Positions 1-6,499 of a stretch of DNA of 7,673 bases are shown in pieces. The translations under genes and the position numbers were made by a program. The DNA is from CBFGRU01 sp965651255 (GTDB lineage Bacteria > Planctomycetota > Phycisphaerae > Phycisphaerales > SM1A02). The notes beneath the pieces were generated by a model. The model had not been told where the DNA came from. It made no database searches and was given only the letters and a program-made list of their open reading frames with translations. The DNA lies in contig CBFGRU010000154.1 in the NCBI GenBank assembly GCA_965651255.1, positions 1 through 7,673 of the forward strand. Direction: 5' to 3'. Each line of letters starts with the position of its first letter. Position 1 is the stretch's first letter.

Positions 1-134
1 ACCGGCAGAGGATCGGGCTCATCGCTGCGGCGCACACTCTTGACCGGCTGGCGCACGAGGAGCACGCGCGTCTTCTGGGCGCTGGCCCGTTGAATCGCCT
101 TGCTGCTGCCGGTGGTAGAACTGGGTTCGGCCAT
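1..134 (-). CDS. Hypothetical protein, N-terminal 44 codons only (cut by window edge)
   Basis: I do not recognise this protein. The frame is open from an ATG at 134-132 to the window edge. It begins MAEPSSTTGSSKAIQRAS and continues with a basic stretch (KTRVLLVRQPVKSVRRS) and then an acidic, proline-containing DEPDPLP. There is no signal peptide or membrane segment in this part. An in-frame TAA at 161-159, with no GTG or TTG in between, makes this ATG the only ordinary start. No Shine-Dalgarno sequence precedes it. It lies 132 bases downstream of the MoxR-type ATPase on the same strand, where DUF58 or von Willebrand-type proteins are often encoded in MoxR operons. The visible residues do not let me assign it to either family. 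The short length means it could still be a chance reading frame. Confidence 0.45.
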   Translation of the reverse strand, partial: MAEPSSTTGSSKAIQRASAQKTRVLLVRQPVKSVRRSDEPDPLP

Positions 135-266
135 GTGGTGTCGGACAGACTGATCGGTTTACTCACTTGATTGCCGACGAAAGGCAACGCGGGCATCGTA
201 CCCACCGAACCCACGGGATGCGCGGGGGTGGGGTGTCTGACATCGAGAGCCGAGATTCAACTTCCC

Positions 267-1199
267 CTACGCCGGGCTGGGGACGCTTTCCATCACCTGC
301 TGAATGATTCGGCGGGTCGTTGCGGTGTCTCCGGAGTGCATGTAGGTCTTGCTGATCACCCGGTGCGCGAAGACAGGCATGATGTTTGACACAACGTCTT
401 CCGGCACGCAATACGACCGCCCCTGGACGACGGCGGTTGCGCGGGCGGCCTGGGCGAGGGCCAACGCTCCGCGCGGTGAGATGCCAACCTGCAGGTCTTC
501 GTTCTCGCGTGTTGATGAGGCGAGCGCGATGATGTAGTCGAGCAGACTTGCTTCGATCTTCACCTGGTCCACCTGCGACTGCAGCGAAATGACCTCGTCG
601 CCGGACATGACCGGCTTCAGGTCAGCCAGCGTCGTGCGGGCCGGCTGCTGCAGCAGAATGCGCGCTTCATCATCCGGCGCGGGATACCCCAGCGAGATTC
701 GCATCAGGAATCGATCGAGTTGGTTCTCCGGCAGGAAGTATGTTCCCTCGAACTCATACGGATTCTGCGTCGCAACGACCATGAACGGCACGGGCAACGG
801 AATCGTCTCACCCTCGGCCGAAACGGTCGCATCGCTCATTGCTTCGAGCAGGGCGGACTGGGTTCGCGGCGTCGTCCGGTTGATTTCATCGGCCACCACG
901 ATGTTCGAGAAGATCGGCCCCTGCTTGAACTCGAACCGCTTGCCGTCGCGGTCATAGATCGTCACGCCGGTGATGTCCGAAGGCAGGAGGTCGGGCGTGC
1001 ACTGGATGCGGCTGAACTTGCACTGAATGGATTTGGCCAGGGCATGGGCGAGCACCGTTTTGCCGACGCCGGGAACATCCTCGATCAGGACATGGCCCCG
1101 GGCGAGAAGGCAGACGATGATCCGGTCGACCGCGGCCGCATTGCCCATGTACACCGAGGTAATGTTGCGACGAAGGCGATCAATCGGGGCGGAGTCCAT
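267..1199 (-). CDS. MoxR-family AAA+ ATPase
   Basis: This is a complete 310-residue cytoplasmic AAA+ ATPase of the MoxR family, the usual size for that family. These proteins act as hexameric chaperone-like ATPases, usually partnering proteins with von Willebrand factor A or DUF58 domains; the target here is unknown. Visible motifs are Walker A at 41-48 (DVPGVGKT, K47), Walker B at 100-108 (IVVADEINR, D104-E105), sensor 1 in ATQNP (N146), the arginine-finger region LDRF (R163), and sensor 2 in SPRG (R243). The C-terminal third is the helical lid. All key residues are present, so it is probably active. The start is supported by AGAGG eight bases upstream of the ATG. A TATACT hexamer at 1280-1275 on this strand could be a -10 element, but no matching -35 is visible. 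Family assignment is secure and cellular role is open. Confidence 0.95.
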   Translation of the reverse strand: MDSAPIDRLRRNITSVYMGNAAAVDRIIVCLLARGHVLIEDVPGVGKTVLAHALAKSIQCKFSRIQCTPDLLPSDITGVTIYDRDGKRFEFKQGPIFSNIVVADEINRTTPRTQSALLEAMSDATVSAEGETIPLPVPFMVVATQNPYEFEGTYFLPENQLDRFLMRISLGYPAPDDEARILLQQPARTTLADLKPVMSGDEVISLQSQVDQVKIEASLLDYIIALASSTRENEDLQVGISPRGALALAQAARATAVVQGRSYCVPEDVVSNIMPVFAHRVISKTYMHSGDTATTRRIIQQVMESVPSPA

Positions 1200-1279
1200 G
1201 CGTCAAACCTCTGATGGTCGCTGCGGGCGGTGAGAAATGGTGGTGTGCGGGAGTGCTGCAGCGAGGGTCGGGCGAGTAT

Positions 1280-1362
1280 AGCGTCTGGCGGAATCGATCG
1301 GGCCGGAGTCTTTCCGGCGTGGCCAAACGTCGGCGGAGGAAATCCGGTATGCTCCAGACGCT
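1280..1362. repeat. Nested inverted repeats in the divergent intergenic region
   Basis: The 181 bases between the divergent start codons (1200-1380) hold two nested inverted repeats. The outer arms are AGCGTCTGG (1280-1288) and CCAGACGCT (1354-1362), a perfect 9-bp match. Between them, GCCGGA (1302-1307) and TCCGGC (1313-1318) form a 6-bp GC-rich hairpin with a 5-base loop. The left outer arm overlaps the TATACT hexamer on the minus strand. The repeats could form an operator, an RNA leader structure for either gene, or arise by chance in GC-rich DNA. No convincing -35/-10 pair was found on either strand. Confidence 0.35.
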
Positions 1363-1380
1363 CTCAGACGGCTCAACACA

Positions 1381-2322
1381 GTGGAAACGACCAACATCTC
1401 CAATCGGCCGAAGCGCGCGAACATCGTGCAACCGATCCCATGTCCGCGTTGTGGATACACGCTCATGGGCCTGCCGATCGACCGATCATGTCCTGAATGC
1501 GGGCTGCCGCTCACGGAAGCGTTGGACCAACTGGTCGATCCGACCGCATCGGCTCTACCCCAACTGCGGAACCCGGCCCGAACCGGCGCGGCACTGTTCG
1601 GGCTGACGGTCCTGCAACTCCTGGTTACGGTGGGGCTCTGCGTGCCGGCGGTCCTGGATCGGGTTGCCCTGTGGCGGGATGCACCGCCACCCCCCGCGGA
1701 GACTGTGTGGACGCCAATGGCAGCGGCCGTCTTCGCCATCCTCGGTGTTCTGGCCGTGTTTCAGTTGAGTCTCCCGCGAGGTGGCGAGCGCGATGCCCGC
1801 GTTCCGGTCAATCTTCGACTGATGGCGATCGGCGCTGTCGGGGTCGCTGGCAGCGTCATCGCCCGCACGATCATGGAAGCCACCCTGATTCCGTTCGAGC
1901 CGCGAAACGTCGCACACTCCTCCATCATTCTGCTGACCATCTGCACCCTGTCGCTCACGTTGACCGCCGCTGCCCATTACTACGGATTCGGCCAGATCGT
2001 GCGCATCGTGGGCCAGCGTAGCCGCGAGTACCGCACATCGAGCATCGGTCGGCAGCGGCTGCGCGACATGATGGCGGTGATTCTGATCTTCGGGGCAGCA
2101 TCATTACTCGCCGCGGCGGGCGATCTGTTCGGCCAGTCGATGATCTCCCGTCTGGCGACCTTGATCATCTGGATCAGTGTTCTCATGCTCCTGATCGGAC
2201 AGGTCTACCTGGTCGTCAACGCATGGTGGATACGGAAAGCGATTCATCGGCCCATCCCCCGCCTGAGTGACCTCATCGAAATGCTGCCTGCAGATCCTGG
2301 GCCCGACGACCCCTCGGGCTGA
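1381..2322 (+). CDS. Zinc-ribbon multi-pass membrane protein of unknown function
   Basis: I do not recognise a characterised family. The 313-residue protein opens with a short polar stretch and then a four-cysteine zinc ribbon (C21, C24, C37, C40) written as CPRCGYTLMGLP ... CPECG. About six hydrophobic helices follow, at roughly 68-95, 112-131, 146-166, 180-203, 230-250 and 256-284, with a basic loop at 205-228 and a short acidic, proline-rich tail. It is probably an inner-membrane protein whose zinc ribbon lies in the cytoplasm. From memory, N-terminal ribbons of this form preceding membrane helices are common in planctomycete hypothetical proteins. GTG at 1381 is chosen because it is the only ATG, GTG or TTG between the upstream in-frame TAG (1279-1281) and the first cysteine. 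It has no Shine-Dalgarno sequence. A GGAGGA at 1335-1340 instead precedes an ATG in another frame. Confidence 0.8.
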   Translation: METTNISNRPKRANIVQPIPCPRCGYTLMGLPIDRSCPECGLPLTEALDQLVDPTASALPQLRNPARTGAALFGLTVLQLLVTVGLCVPAVLDRVALWRDAPPPPAETVWTPMAAAVFAILGVLAVFQLSLPRGGERDARVPVNLRLMAIGAVGVAGSVIARTIMEATLIPFEPRNVAHSSIILLTICTLSLTLTAAAHYYGFGQIVRIVGQRSREYRTSSIGRQRLRDMMAVILIFGAASLLAAAGDLFGQSMISRLATLIIWISVLMLLIGQVYLVVNAWWIRKAIHRPIPRLSDLIEMLPADPGPDDPSG

Positions 2323-2327
2323 GCATC

Positions 2328-2342
2328 CTGCCACTGTGGCAG
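2328..2342 (+). terminator. Short perfect palindrome just after the membrane-protein stop
   Basis: CTGCCAC and GTGGCAG are exact inverted copies around a single T and begin six bases after the TGA stop. As RNA the central bases must form the loop, leaving a stem of about five or six base pairs. There is no run of T after it, so it is not a classical intrinsic terminator. It may be a weak terminator, an mRNA 3'-end stabiliser, or a protein-binding palindrome. Confidence 0.25.
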
Positions 2343-2605
2343 CGTCGGAATGGAGTTGAACGCGGGCTGACATGGAGCGGCTCGGGTGCGCCCACGCGGC
2401 TGATTGCCATAACCCCATGGAATCAAGCGTTTTACCAATCTTGTAGCGTTGGCGGCTTCTGGCGCGGGTTTTGACATGCTCTTGCATCGCAGGTCGTCGA
2501 AGCGGTCTCGGATCGGCATCGCCGCTCTCCGGGGTCGTTTGGCGACTCTCGTTCATTCAATACCTCGTTCTGTTCGACACCCGAAGAACGCACGTTCGAG
2601 CCCCT

Positions 2606-2611
2606 GGAGGA
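2606..2611 (+). promoter_or_regulatory. Shine-Dalgarno sequence that fixes the first groEL start
   Basis: GGAGGA is followed by nine bases and then the ATG at 2621. The reading frame is open for 50 codons further upstream, to an ATG at 2471. This site and the match of MATKELAFDTDAR to the normal GroEL N-terminus show that translation starts at 2621. Confidence 0.8.
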
Positions 2612-2620
2612 GATTGGCCC

Positions 2621-4318
2621 ATGGCCACCAAGGAACTCGCCTTTGATACGGATGCCCGCAATGCCCTGTTGGCGGGCGTTGAGAAGCTCGCTGCCGCTGT
2701 GAAATCAACGCTCGGGCCGCGCGGCCGAAGTGCCGTGCTGGACAAGAGCTGGGGCGGCCCGACGGTCACCAAGGACGGCGTGACCGTCGCCGAAGAGATT
2801 GAGCTGCGGAACAAGGTCGAGAACATGGGCGCTCAGCTCGTGAAGGAAGCCGCCAGCAAGACTTCCGATGATGCCGGCGACGGCACCACGACCGCGACCG
2901 TGCTCGCCGAAGCGCTCTTCCGTGCGGGGCTGAAGCACATTGCTTCGGGCGTCGATGCCAACGCGCTGGTTCGCGGAATGCGGCGCGGTGTGGAGTCGGT
3001 CGTGAAAGAGATTACCGCGATGGCGAAGCCCGTCTCCGGCATCAAGGGGGGCATTGCTTCGGTCGCGACCATCAGCGCCAACAACGACGCCGAGATCGGT
3101 TCGATCATGGCGGAAGCGTTCGAGAAGGTCGGCAAGGACGGCGTCATCACCGTCGAGGAAGGGAAAGGCCTTGATACCTTCGTCGATGTTGTGGAAGGCA
3201 TGCAGTTCGACCGCGGCTATCTGAGCCCGAACTTCGTGACCAATGCTGACGCGATGAAGGTTGAGCTTGAGAAGTGCCTGGTCCTCATCCACGAAGACAA
3301 GATCGATTCGGTCACCAAGCTTGTTCCGTTCCTGGAACGAGTGATGGAGGCGAAGAAGCCGCTCCTCATCATCGCTGAAGATGTCACCGGCGAAGCGCTC
3401 TCGACGCTCGTGATCAACAAGCTGCGTGGCGTGCTGAACGTGTGTGCGGTGAAGGCGCCCGGCTACGGTGATCGCCGCAAGGCCATGCTGCAGGACATCG
3501 CTGTTCTGACCGGCGCTGAACCCGTCATGAAGGATCTTGGTGTCGAGCTGGACAAGGTGACCGTGAAGCAGCTCGGCATGGCAAAGAAGATCGAAATCTC
3601 CAGCGACAACACGACGATCGTGGAAGGCGCTGGATCGACGAAGGACATCCAGGCCCGTATCGAGCAGATTCGTCGCGAAGTGGCCGAGACCGACTCGGAC
3701 TACGACCGCGAGAAGCTGCAGGAGCGTCTGGCCAAGCTCTCGGGCGGCGTGGCGCAGATCAAGGTCGGTGCCGGCAGCGAAGCCGAGCTGAAGGAAAAGA
3801 AGGCGCGCGTCGAAGATGCCCTCCATGCGGTTCGCGCAGCGGTGCTCGAAGGGATCGTCCCCGGCGGCGGCGTGTCGTTCATTCGAGCAGCAAAGGCGCT
3901 TGAGAGCGCTCGCAAGTCCGCGAAGGGCGATGAGAAGTTCGGCGTCGATACCGTCGCCAGCGCTCTGACCGTTCCGCTCCGCACGATTGCCGACAACGCG
4001 GGCGAGAAGGGAACGGTCGTCGTCGCGAAGGTCAGCGAGATGGAAGGCAACAAGGGATTCAACGCCCTGACGCTGGAGTACGGCGACCTGATTAAGGATG
4101 GCGTCATCACGCCCGCCAAGGTTGACCGCATCGCGCTACAGAACGCGGCGAGCGTCGCGAGTCTCCTCCTGACCACCGACTGCATCGTCACCGAAAAGAA
4201 GGAAGCCGGTGATGATGACCATGGCCACGGCCACGACCACGGGATGGGTGGCATGGGCGGCGGAATGGGGATGCCCGGCATGGGTGGCATGGGCGGAATG
4301 GGTGGCATGGGCTTCTGA
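2621..4318 (+). CDS. groEL: Chaperonin GroEL, paralogue 1 (GGM tail with histidine cluster)
   Basis: This is a full-length 60-kDa chaperonin (565 residues; E. coli GroEL has 548) that folds proteins in an ATP-driven double-ring cage closed by GroES. The ATP-site residues are present: D52 in TKDGV, D87 in GDGTTTATV, and D399 in VEDALH (E. coli D398). The equatorial, intermediate and apical domains all align by eye. In the apical client-binding segment GYLSPNF, N204 replaces E. coli Y203. At the ring-ring contact it keeps R454 (E. coli R452) but has K463 where E. coli has E461. The tail is longer than usual: three aspartates, H534/H536/H538/H540 alternating with G or D, then a GGM-rich end finishing in F565. 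The tail suggests this is the housekeeping copy. It lies 78 bases before groES, the reverse of the common groES-groEL order. Confidence 0.97.
   Translation: MATKELAFDTDARNALLAGVEKLAAAVKSTLGPRGRSAVLDKSWGGPTVTKDGVTVAEEIELRNKVENMGAQLVKEAASKTSDDAGDGTTTATVLAEALFRAGLKHIASGVDANALVRGMRRGVESVVKEITAMAKPVSGIKGGIASVATISANNDAEIGSIMAEAFEKVGKDGVITVEEGKGLDTFVDVVEGMQFDRGYLSPNFVTNADAMKVELEKCLVLIHEDKIDSVTKLVPFLERVMEAKKPLLIIAEDVTGEALSTLVINKLRGVLNVCAVKAPGYGDRRKAMLQDIAVLTGAEPVMKDLGVELDKVTVKQLGMAKKIEISSDNTTIVEGAGSTKDIQARIEQIRREVAETDSDYDREKLQERLAKLSGGVAQIKVGAGSEAELKEKKARVEDALHAVRAAVLEGIVPGGGVSFIRAAKALESARKSAKGDEKFGVDTVASALTVPLRTIADNAGEKGTVVVAKVSEMEGNKGFNALTLEYGDLIKDGVITPAKVDRIALQNAASVASLLLTTDCIVTEKKEAGDDDHGHGHDHGMGGMGGGMGMPGMGGMGGMGGMGF
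4244..4312 (+). repeat. Tandem-like 15-base repeat encoding the GGM tail
   Basis: The unit ATGGGTGGCATGGGC occurs three times without a mismatch, at 4244-4258, 4280-4294 and 4298-4312, all in frame inside the first groEL. It encodes MGGMG repeats that form the flexible C-terminal tail lying on the cavity floor in known GroELs. The identical bases suggest recent duplication or slippage, so tail length may vary between strains. Confidence 0.85.
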
Positions 4319-4396
4319 GCCGCATCGCACCCGATCATCTGAACATTTCTGCAAACGAAACTTCACATTCTCAAACGTTCCTCGGAGTACACAGTC

Positions 4397-4687
4397 ATGT
4401 CCGTCAAGCCGCTTGAAGATCGCGTGTTGATCAAGCCCCTCGATCCGGAAACCAAGACCGCCTCGGGCATCTACCTGCCCGAATCAGCGAAGGAACGCCC
4501 GATGCAGGGCAAGGTCATCGCGACCGGCCCCGGCAAACTGCTCGAGAACGGCGAGCGCGCGAAGCTCGGCGTGAAGAAAGGCGACACCGTCGTCTTCTCC
4601 AAGTACGCCGGTACTGAAATCGAAATCAAGAACGCGCAGCACCTCATTATGCGCGAGAGCGAATTGCTCGGCGTGATCGAAGGTTGA
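4397..4687 (+). CDS. groES: Co-chaperonin GroES
   Basis: This is a complete 96-residue GroES (E. coli GroES has 97), the heptameric lid that closes the GroEL cavity. It begins MSVKPLEDRVLIKP, typical of the family. The mobile loop that docks on GroEL spans about residues 16-34 and carries the contact triplet I25-Y26-L27, where E. coli has I-V-L. The roof-loop region (about 44-55, GPGKLLENGER) and the conserved KKGDTVVFSKYAGTEI segment are present. GGAG nine bases before the ATG supports the start. It is the only groES in the window and sits between two groEL genes, so it may serve both. Its gene lies 78 bases after the first groEL and 121 bases before the second, with no terminator visible in either gap. 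Confidence 0.97.
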   Translation: MSVKPLEDRVLIKPLDPETKTASGIYLPESAKERPMQGKVIATGPGKLLENGERAKLGVKKGDTVVFSKYAGTEIEIKNAQHLIMRESELLGVIEG

Positions 4688-4808
4688 TCGCTGCTCGCGT
4701 CCGCGTGATGCATTCACCGCCGGGCGCGTCGTTTTCGATTCGTTCGACGATTTTCGCCGATCATTCGATCACGGTTTCCAGAACACCGCACCTCGAAGAG
4801 GTAACCCA

Positions 4809-6422
4809 ATGACCGCAAAGCAGATGAAATTCGACGCCGCCGCCAAGCAGGAGTTCATGCGCGGCGTAGAGAAGCTCGCGAAGGCCGTTGCCGTGACCAT
4901 GGGGCCGACCGGCCGCAACGTCATCGTGCAGAAGTCGTTCGGCGGGCCGAGCGTGACCAAGGACGGCGTCAACGTCGCGAAGGAGATCGAACTCCCGCAG
5001 CCGTTCGAGAACATGGGCGCCAAGATGGTGCACCAGGTCGCGAAGAAGACCGGTGATGTCGCCGGTGACGGAACAACGACCGCCACCGTGCTGGCCAGCC
5101 GGATCTTTTCCGACGGCCTTCGATTCATTGCCACAGGTGCGAATGCCGTTGCCATTCAGCGGGGCGTGAACAATGCCGCGCGCGTCGCGTCCGAAGCAAT
5201 CTCCAAGAGCGCGAAGAAGTGCAGCGGCAAGGCAGACCTCGAGAAGATCGCCACCGTCAGTGCAAATCACGACCGCGAGATCGGTTCCATCATCGCCGAA
5301 GCGATCACCCGCGTCGGCCACGATGGCGTGGTAGAAGTCGAGGAAGGCAAGACCGCGACAACCCAACTCGATTATGTCGAGGGTATGGCGTTCGACAAGG
5401 GCTACCTGTCTCCCTACTTCATGACCGATCCGAAGAAAGCGCAGTGTGTTCTGGAAGATGCGCTGATTCTCATCCACGAGAAGAAGATCTCCAATCTTGC
5501 CGACCTGCTGCCGCTCTTGAACAAGGTGGCGACGGCCGGTAAGCCGTTGCTCATCATTGCCGAGGAAGTGGAGAACGAAGCGCTGGCCGCGCTCGTCGTG
5601 AACCGGCTTCGCGGTGTGCTTCAGGTCTGCGCGGTCAAGGCCCCGGGCTTCGGCGATCGTCGCAAGGCCATGCTGGGTGATATCGCCGTGCTGACCGGCG
5701 GTGTGTTCTTCAGCGAGGATATCGGCCGCAGTCTCGAAGATGTCGAGTTGAACGAGCTTGGCAAGGCGAAGAAAGTTGCCATCACCAAGGACGACACGAC
5801 CATCATCGAGGGTGCCGGCAAGAAGAAGGACATTGAAGCGCGGGTGAATCAGATTCGCGCTCAGATCGAACGCTCCACCAGCGACTACGACAAGGAAAAG
5901 CTGCAGGAACGTCTGGCCAAGCTGACGGGCGGTGTGGCGGTGATCAACGTTGGCGCCGGCAGCGAAGTCGCCATGAAGGAAAAGAAAGACCGTGTCGAAG
6001 ATGCGCTGCATGCGACCCGCGCTGCAGCCAAAGAGGGATACGTGCCCGGCGGCGGCGTGTCGTTCCTGCGGGCGGCTTCGGCAGTTCGAGATGCGCGAAA
6101 GAAGATCACAGGCGATGAAGCCCTCGGTTTCGACATCATCGCCAGCGCGCTGGAAGCACCGGCCTGGCAGATTGCAACCAATGCCGGCGTCGATGGCGAT
6201 CTTGTCGTTGAAAAGGTGTTGAACGGCAAGGGCGGGTTCGGCTTCAACGCCGCGACCGGCGAGTACGAAGACCTGGTCGCAGCGGGCATCATTGACCCGG
6301 CGCTCGTCGCCACCACGGCGCTTCAGAACGCGGCCAGTGTCTCCGGCCTCATGCTGACGACCGATGTCATCGTGACCGAGTTGAGCGATGATGCCGAGCC
6401 CATTGAAGATGCAGTCGCGTAA
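4809..6422 (+). CDS. groEL: Chaperonin GroEL, paralogue 2 (no GGM tail, altered ring interface)
   Basis: This is a second full-length chaperonin of 537 residues. The ATP-site residues D52, D87 (GDGTTTATV) and D398 (VEDALHATRAA) are intact, so it should hydrolyse ATP. The apical segment GYLSPYF matches E. coli exactly, unlike paralogue 1. It differs in two ways. The segment that reads PLRQI in E. coli reads PAWQI here, so W453 stands where E. coli R452 contacts the opposite ring; the nearby E461 position is D462. The C-terminus ends in acidic ELSDDAEPIEDAVA with no Gly-Gly-Met repeats. It also has VQKS where E. coli has LDKS at 40-43. AGAGG seven bases before the ATG supports the start. It may be a specialised chaperonin, a partner in mixed rings, or a stress copy; the sequence cannot decide. 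Confidence 0.96.
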   Translation: MTAKQMKFDAAAKQEFMRGVEKLAKAVAVTMGPTGRNVIVQKSFGGPSVTKDGVNVAKEIELPQPFENMGAKMVHQVAKKTGDVAGDGTTTATVLASRIFSDGLRFIATGANAVAIQRGVNNAARVASEAISKSAKKCSGKADLEKIATVSANHDREIGSIIAEAITRVGHDGVVEVEEGKTATTQLDYVEGMAFDKGYLSPYFMTDPKKAQCVLEDALILIHEKKISNLADLLPLLNKVATAGKPLLIIAEEVENEALAALVVNRLRGVLQVCAVKAPGFGDRRKAMLGDIAVLTGGVFFSEDIGRSLEDVELNELGKAKKVAITKDDTTIIEGAGKKKDIEARVNQIRAQIERSTSDYDKEKLQERLAKLTGGVAVINVGAGSEVAMKEKKDRVEDALHATRAAAKEGYVPGGGVSFLRAASAVRDARKKITGDEALGFDIIASALEAPAWQIATNAGVDGDLVVEKVLNGKGGFGFNAATGEYEDLVAAGIIDPALVATTALQNAASVSGLMLTTDVIVTELSDDAEPIEDAVA

Positions 6423-6468
6423 CGCACGATAATGTCAGGCCAGCACCGGATTGACGTTTGGTAACCAC

Positions 6469-6499
6469 TGAAGCCCACGTTCATTGAGCGTGGGCTTCA
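6469..6499 (+). promoter_or_regulatory. Strong RNA hairpin directly before the dnaJ start
   Basis: TGAAGCCCACG (6469-6479) and CGTGGGCTTCA (6489-6499) are exact inverted copies, giving an 11-bp stem. A G-U and a U-A pair can extend it, leaving a loop of about five bases. It ends seven bases before the dnaJ ATG and fills the position where a Shine-Dalgarno sequence would lie; none is visible. No T-run follows on either strand, so it is not a standard intrinsic terminator. It could attenuate transcription, mark an RNA processing site between groEL and dnaJ, or limit dnaJ translation. Confidence 0.7.

Larger units (their letters stand above)
2323..2620 (+). other. Non-coding leader upstream of the first groEL
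   Basis: This stretch of about 300 bases contains no gene I can support. It should carry the promoter of the chaperonin cluster. A perfect TTGACA occurs at 2471-2476, but the hexamer 17 bases on (TCGTCG) is not a -10 element. Two potential hairpins lie nearer the gene. One pairs AGCGG (2501-2505) with CCGCT (2522-2526), with an inner GAT/ATC pair. The other pairs CGTTCT (2566-2571) with AGAACG (2585-2590), extended by TCG/CGA across a two-base bulge. I found no CIRCE element (TTAGCACTC-N9-GAGTGCTAA), the usual HrcA operator, and no good heat-shock sigma-32 promoter. Confidence 0.4.

Noticed and set aside
1251..1257. GAGTGCT, resembling the right half of a CIRCE operator
   Set aside because: The paired TTAGCACTC arm is absent at the required distance, and the site is not near the chaperonin genes.
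2413..2420. CCCCATGG, resembling a sigma-32 -10 element upstream of groEL
   Set aside because: No CTTGAA-type -35 sequence lies 13-15 bases upstream, and the site is about 200 bases from the gene.
2471..2620. 50-codon N-terminal extension of the first GroEL from an ATG at 2471
   Set aside because: The extension has no similarity to GroEL. The ATG at 2621 has a proper Shine-Dalgarno sequence and the canonical N-terminus.
2705..3826. 373-codon open frame on the minus strand opposite the first groEL
   Set aside because: It lies antisense to a certain groEL gene. Long antisense frames are a by-product of strong third-position GC bias. Its translation resembles no family I know.
4688..4808. TCG-rich near-repeats (such as two TTTTCG copies) between groES and the second groEL
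   Set aside because: The copies are short and imperfect, with no consistent spacing or symmetry, and cannot be separated from chance.
4761..6011. 416-codon open frame on the minus strand opposite the second groEL
   Set aside because: Same cause as above. Its translation resembles that of the antisense frame opposite the other groEL, which simply mirrors the homology of the two sense genes.
6403..6433. TTGAAG and GATAAT as a possible internal promoter for dnaJ
   Set aside because: The spacing is 19 bases and the -35 match is poor. The left half lies within the groEL coding sequence, where chance matches are likely.
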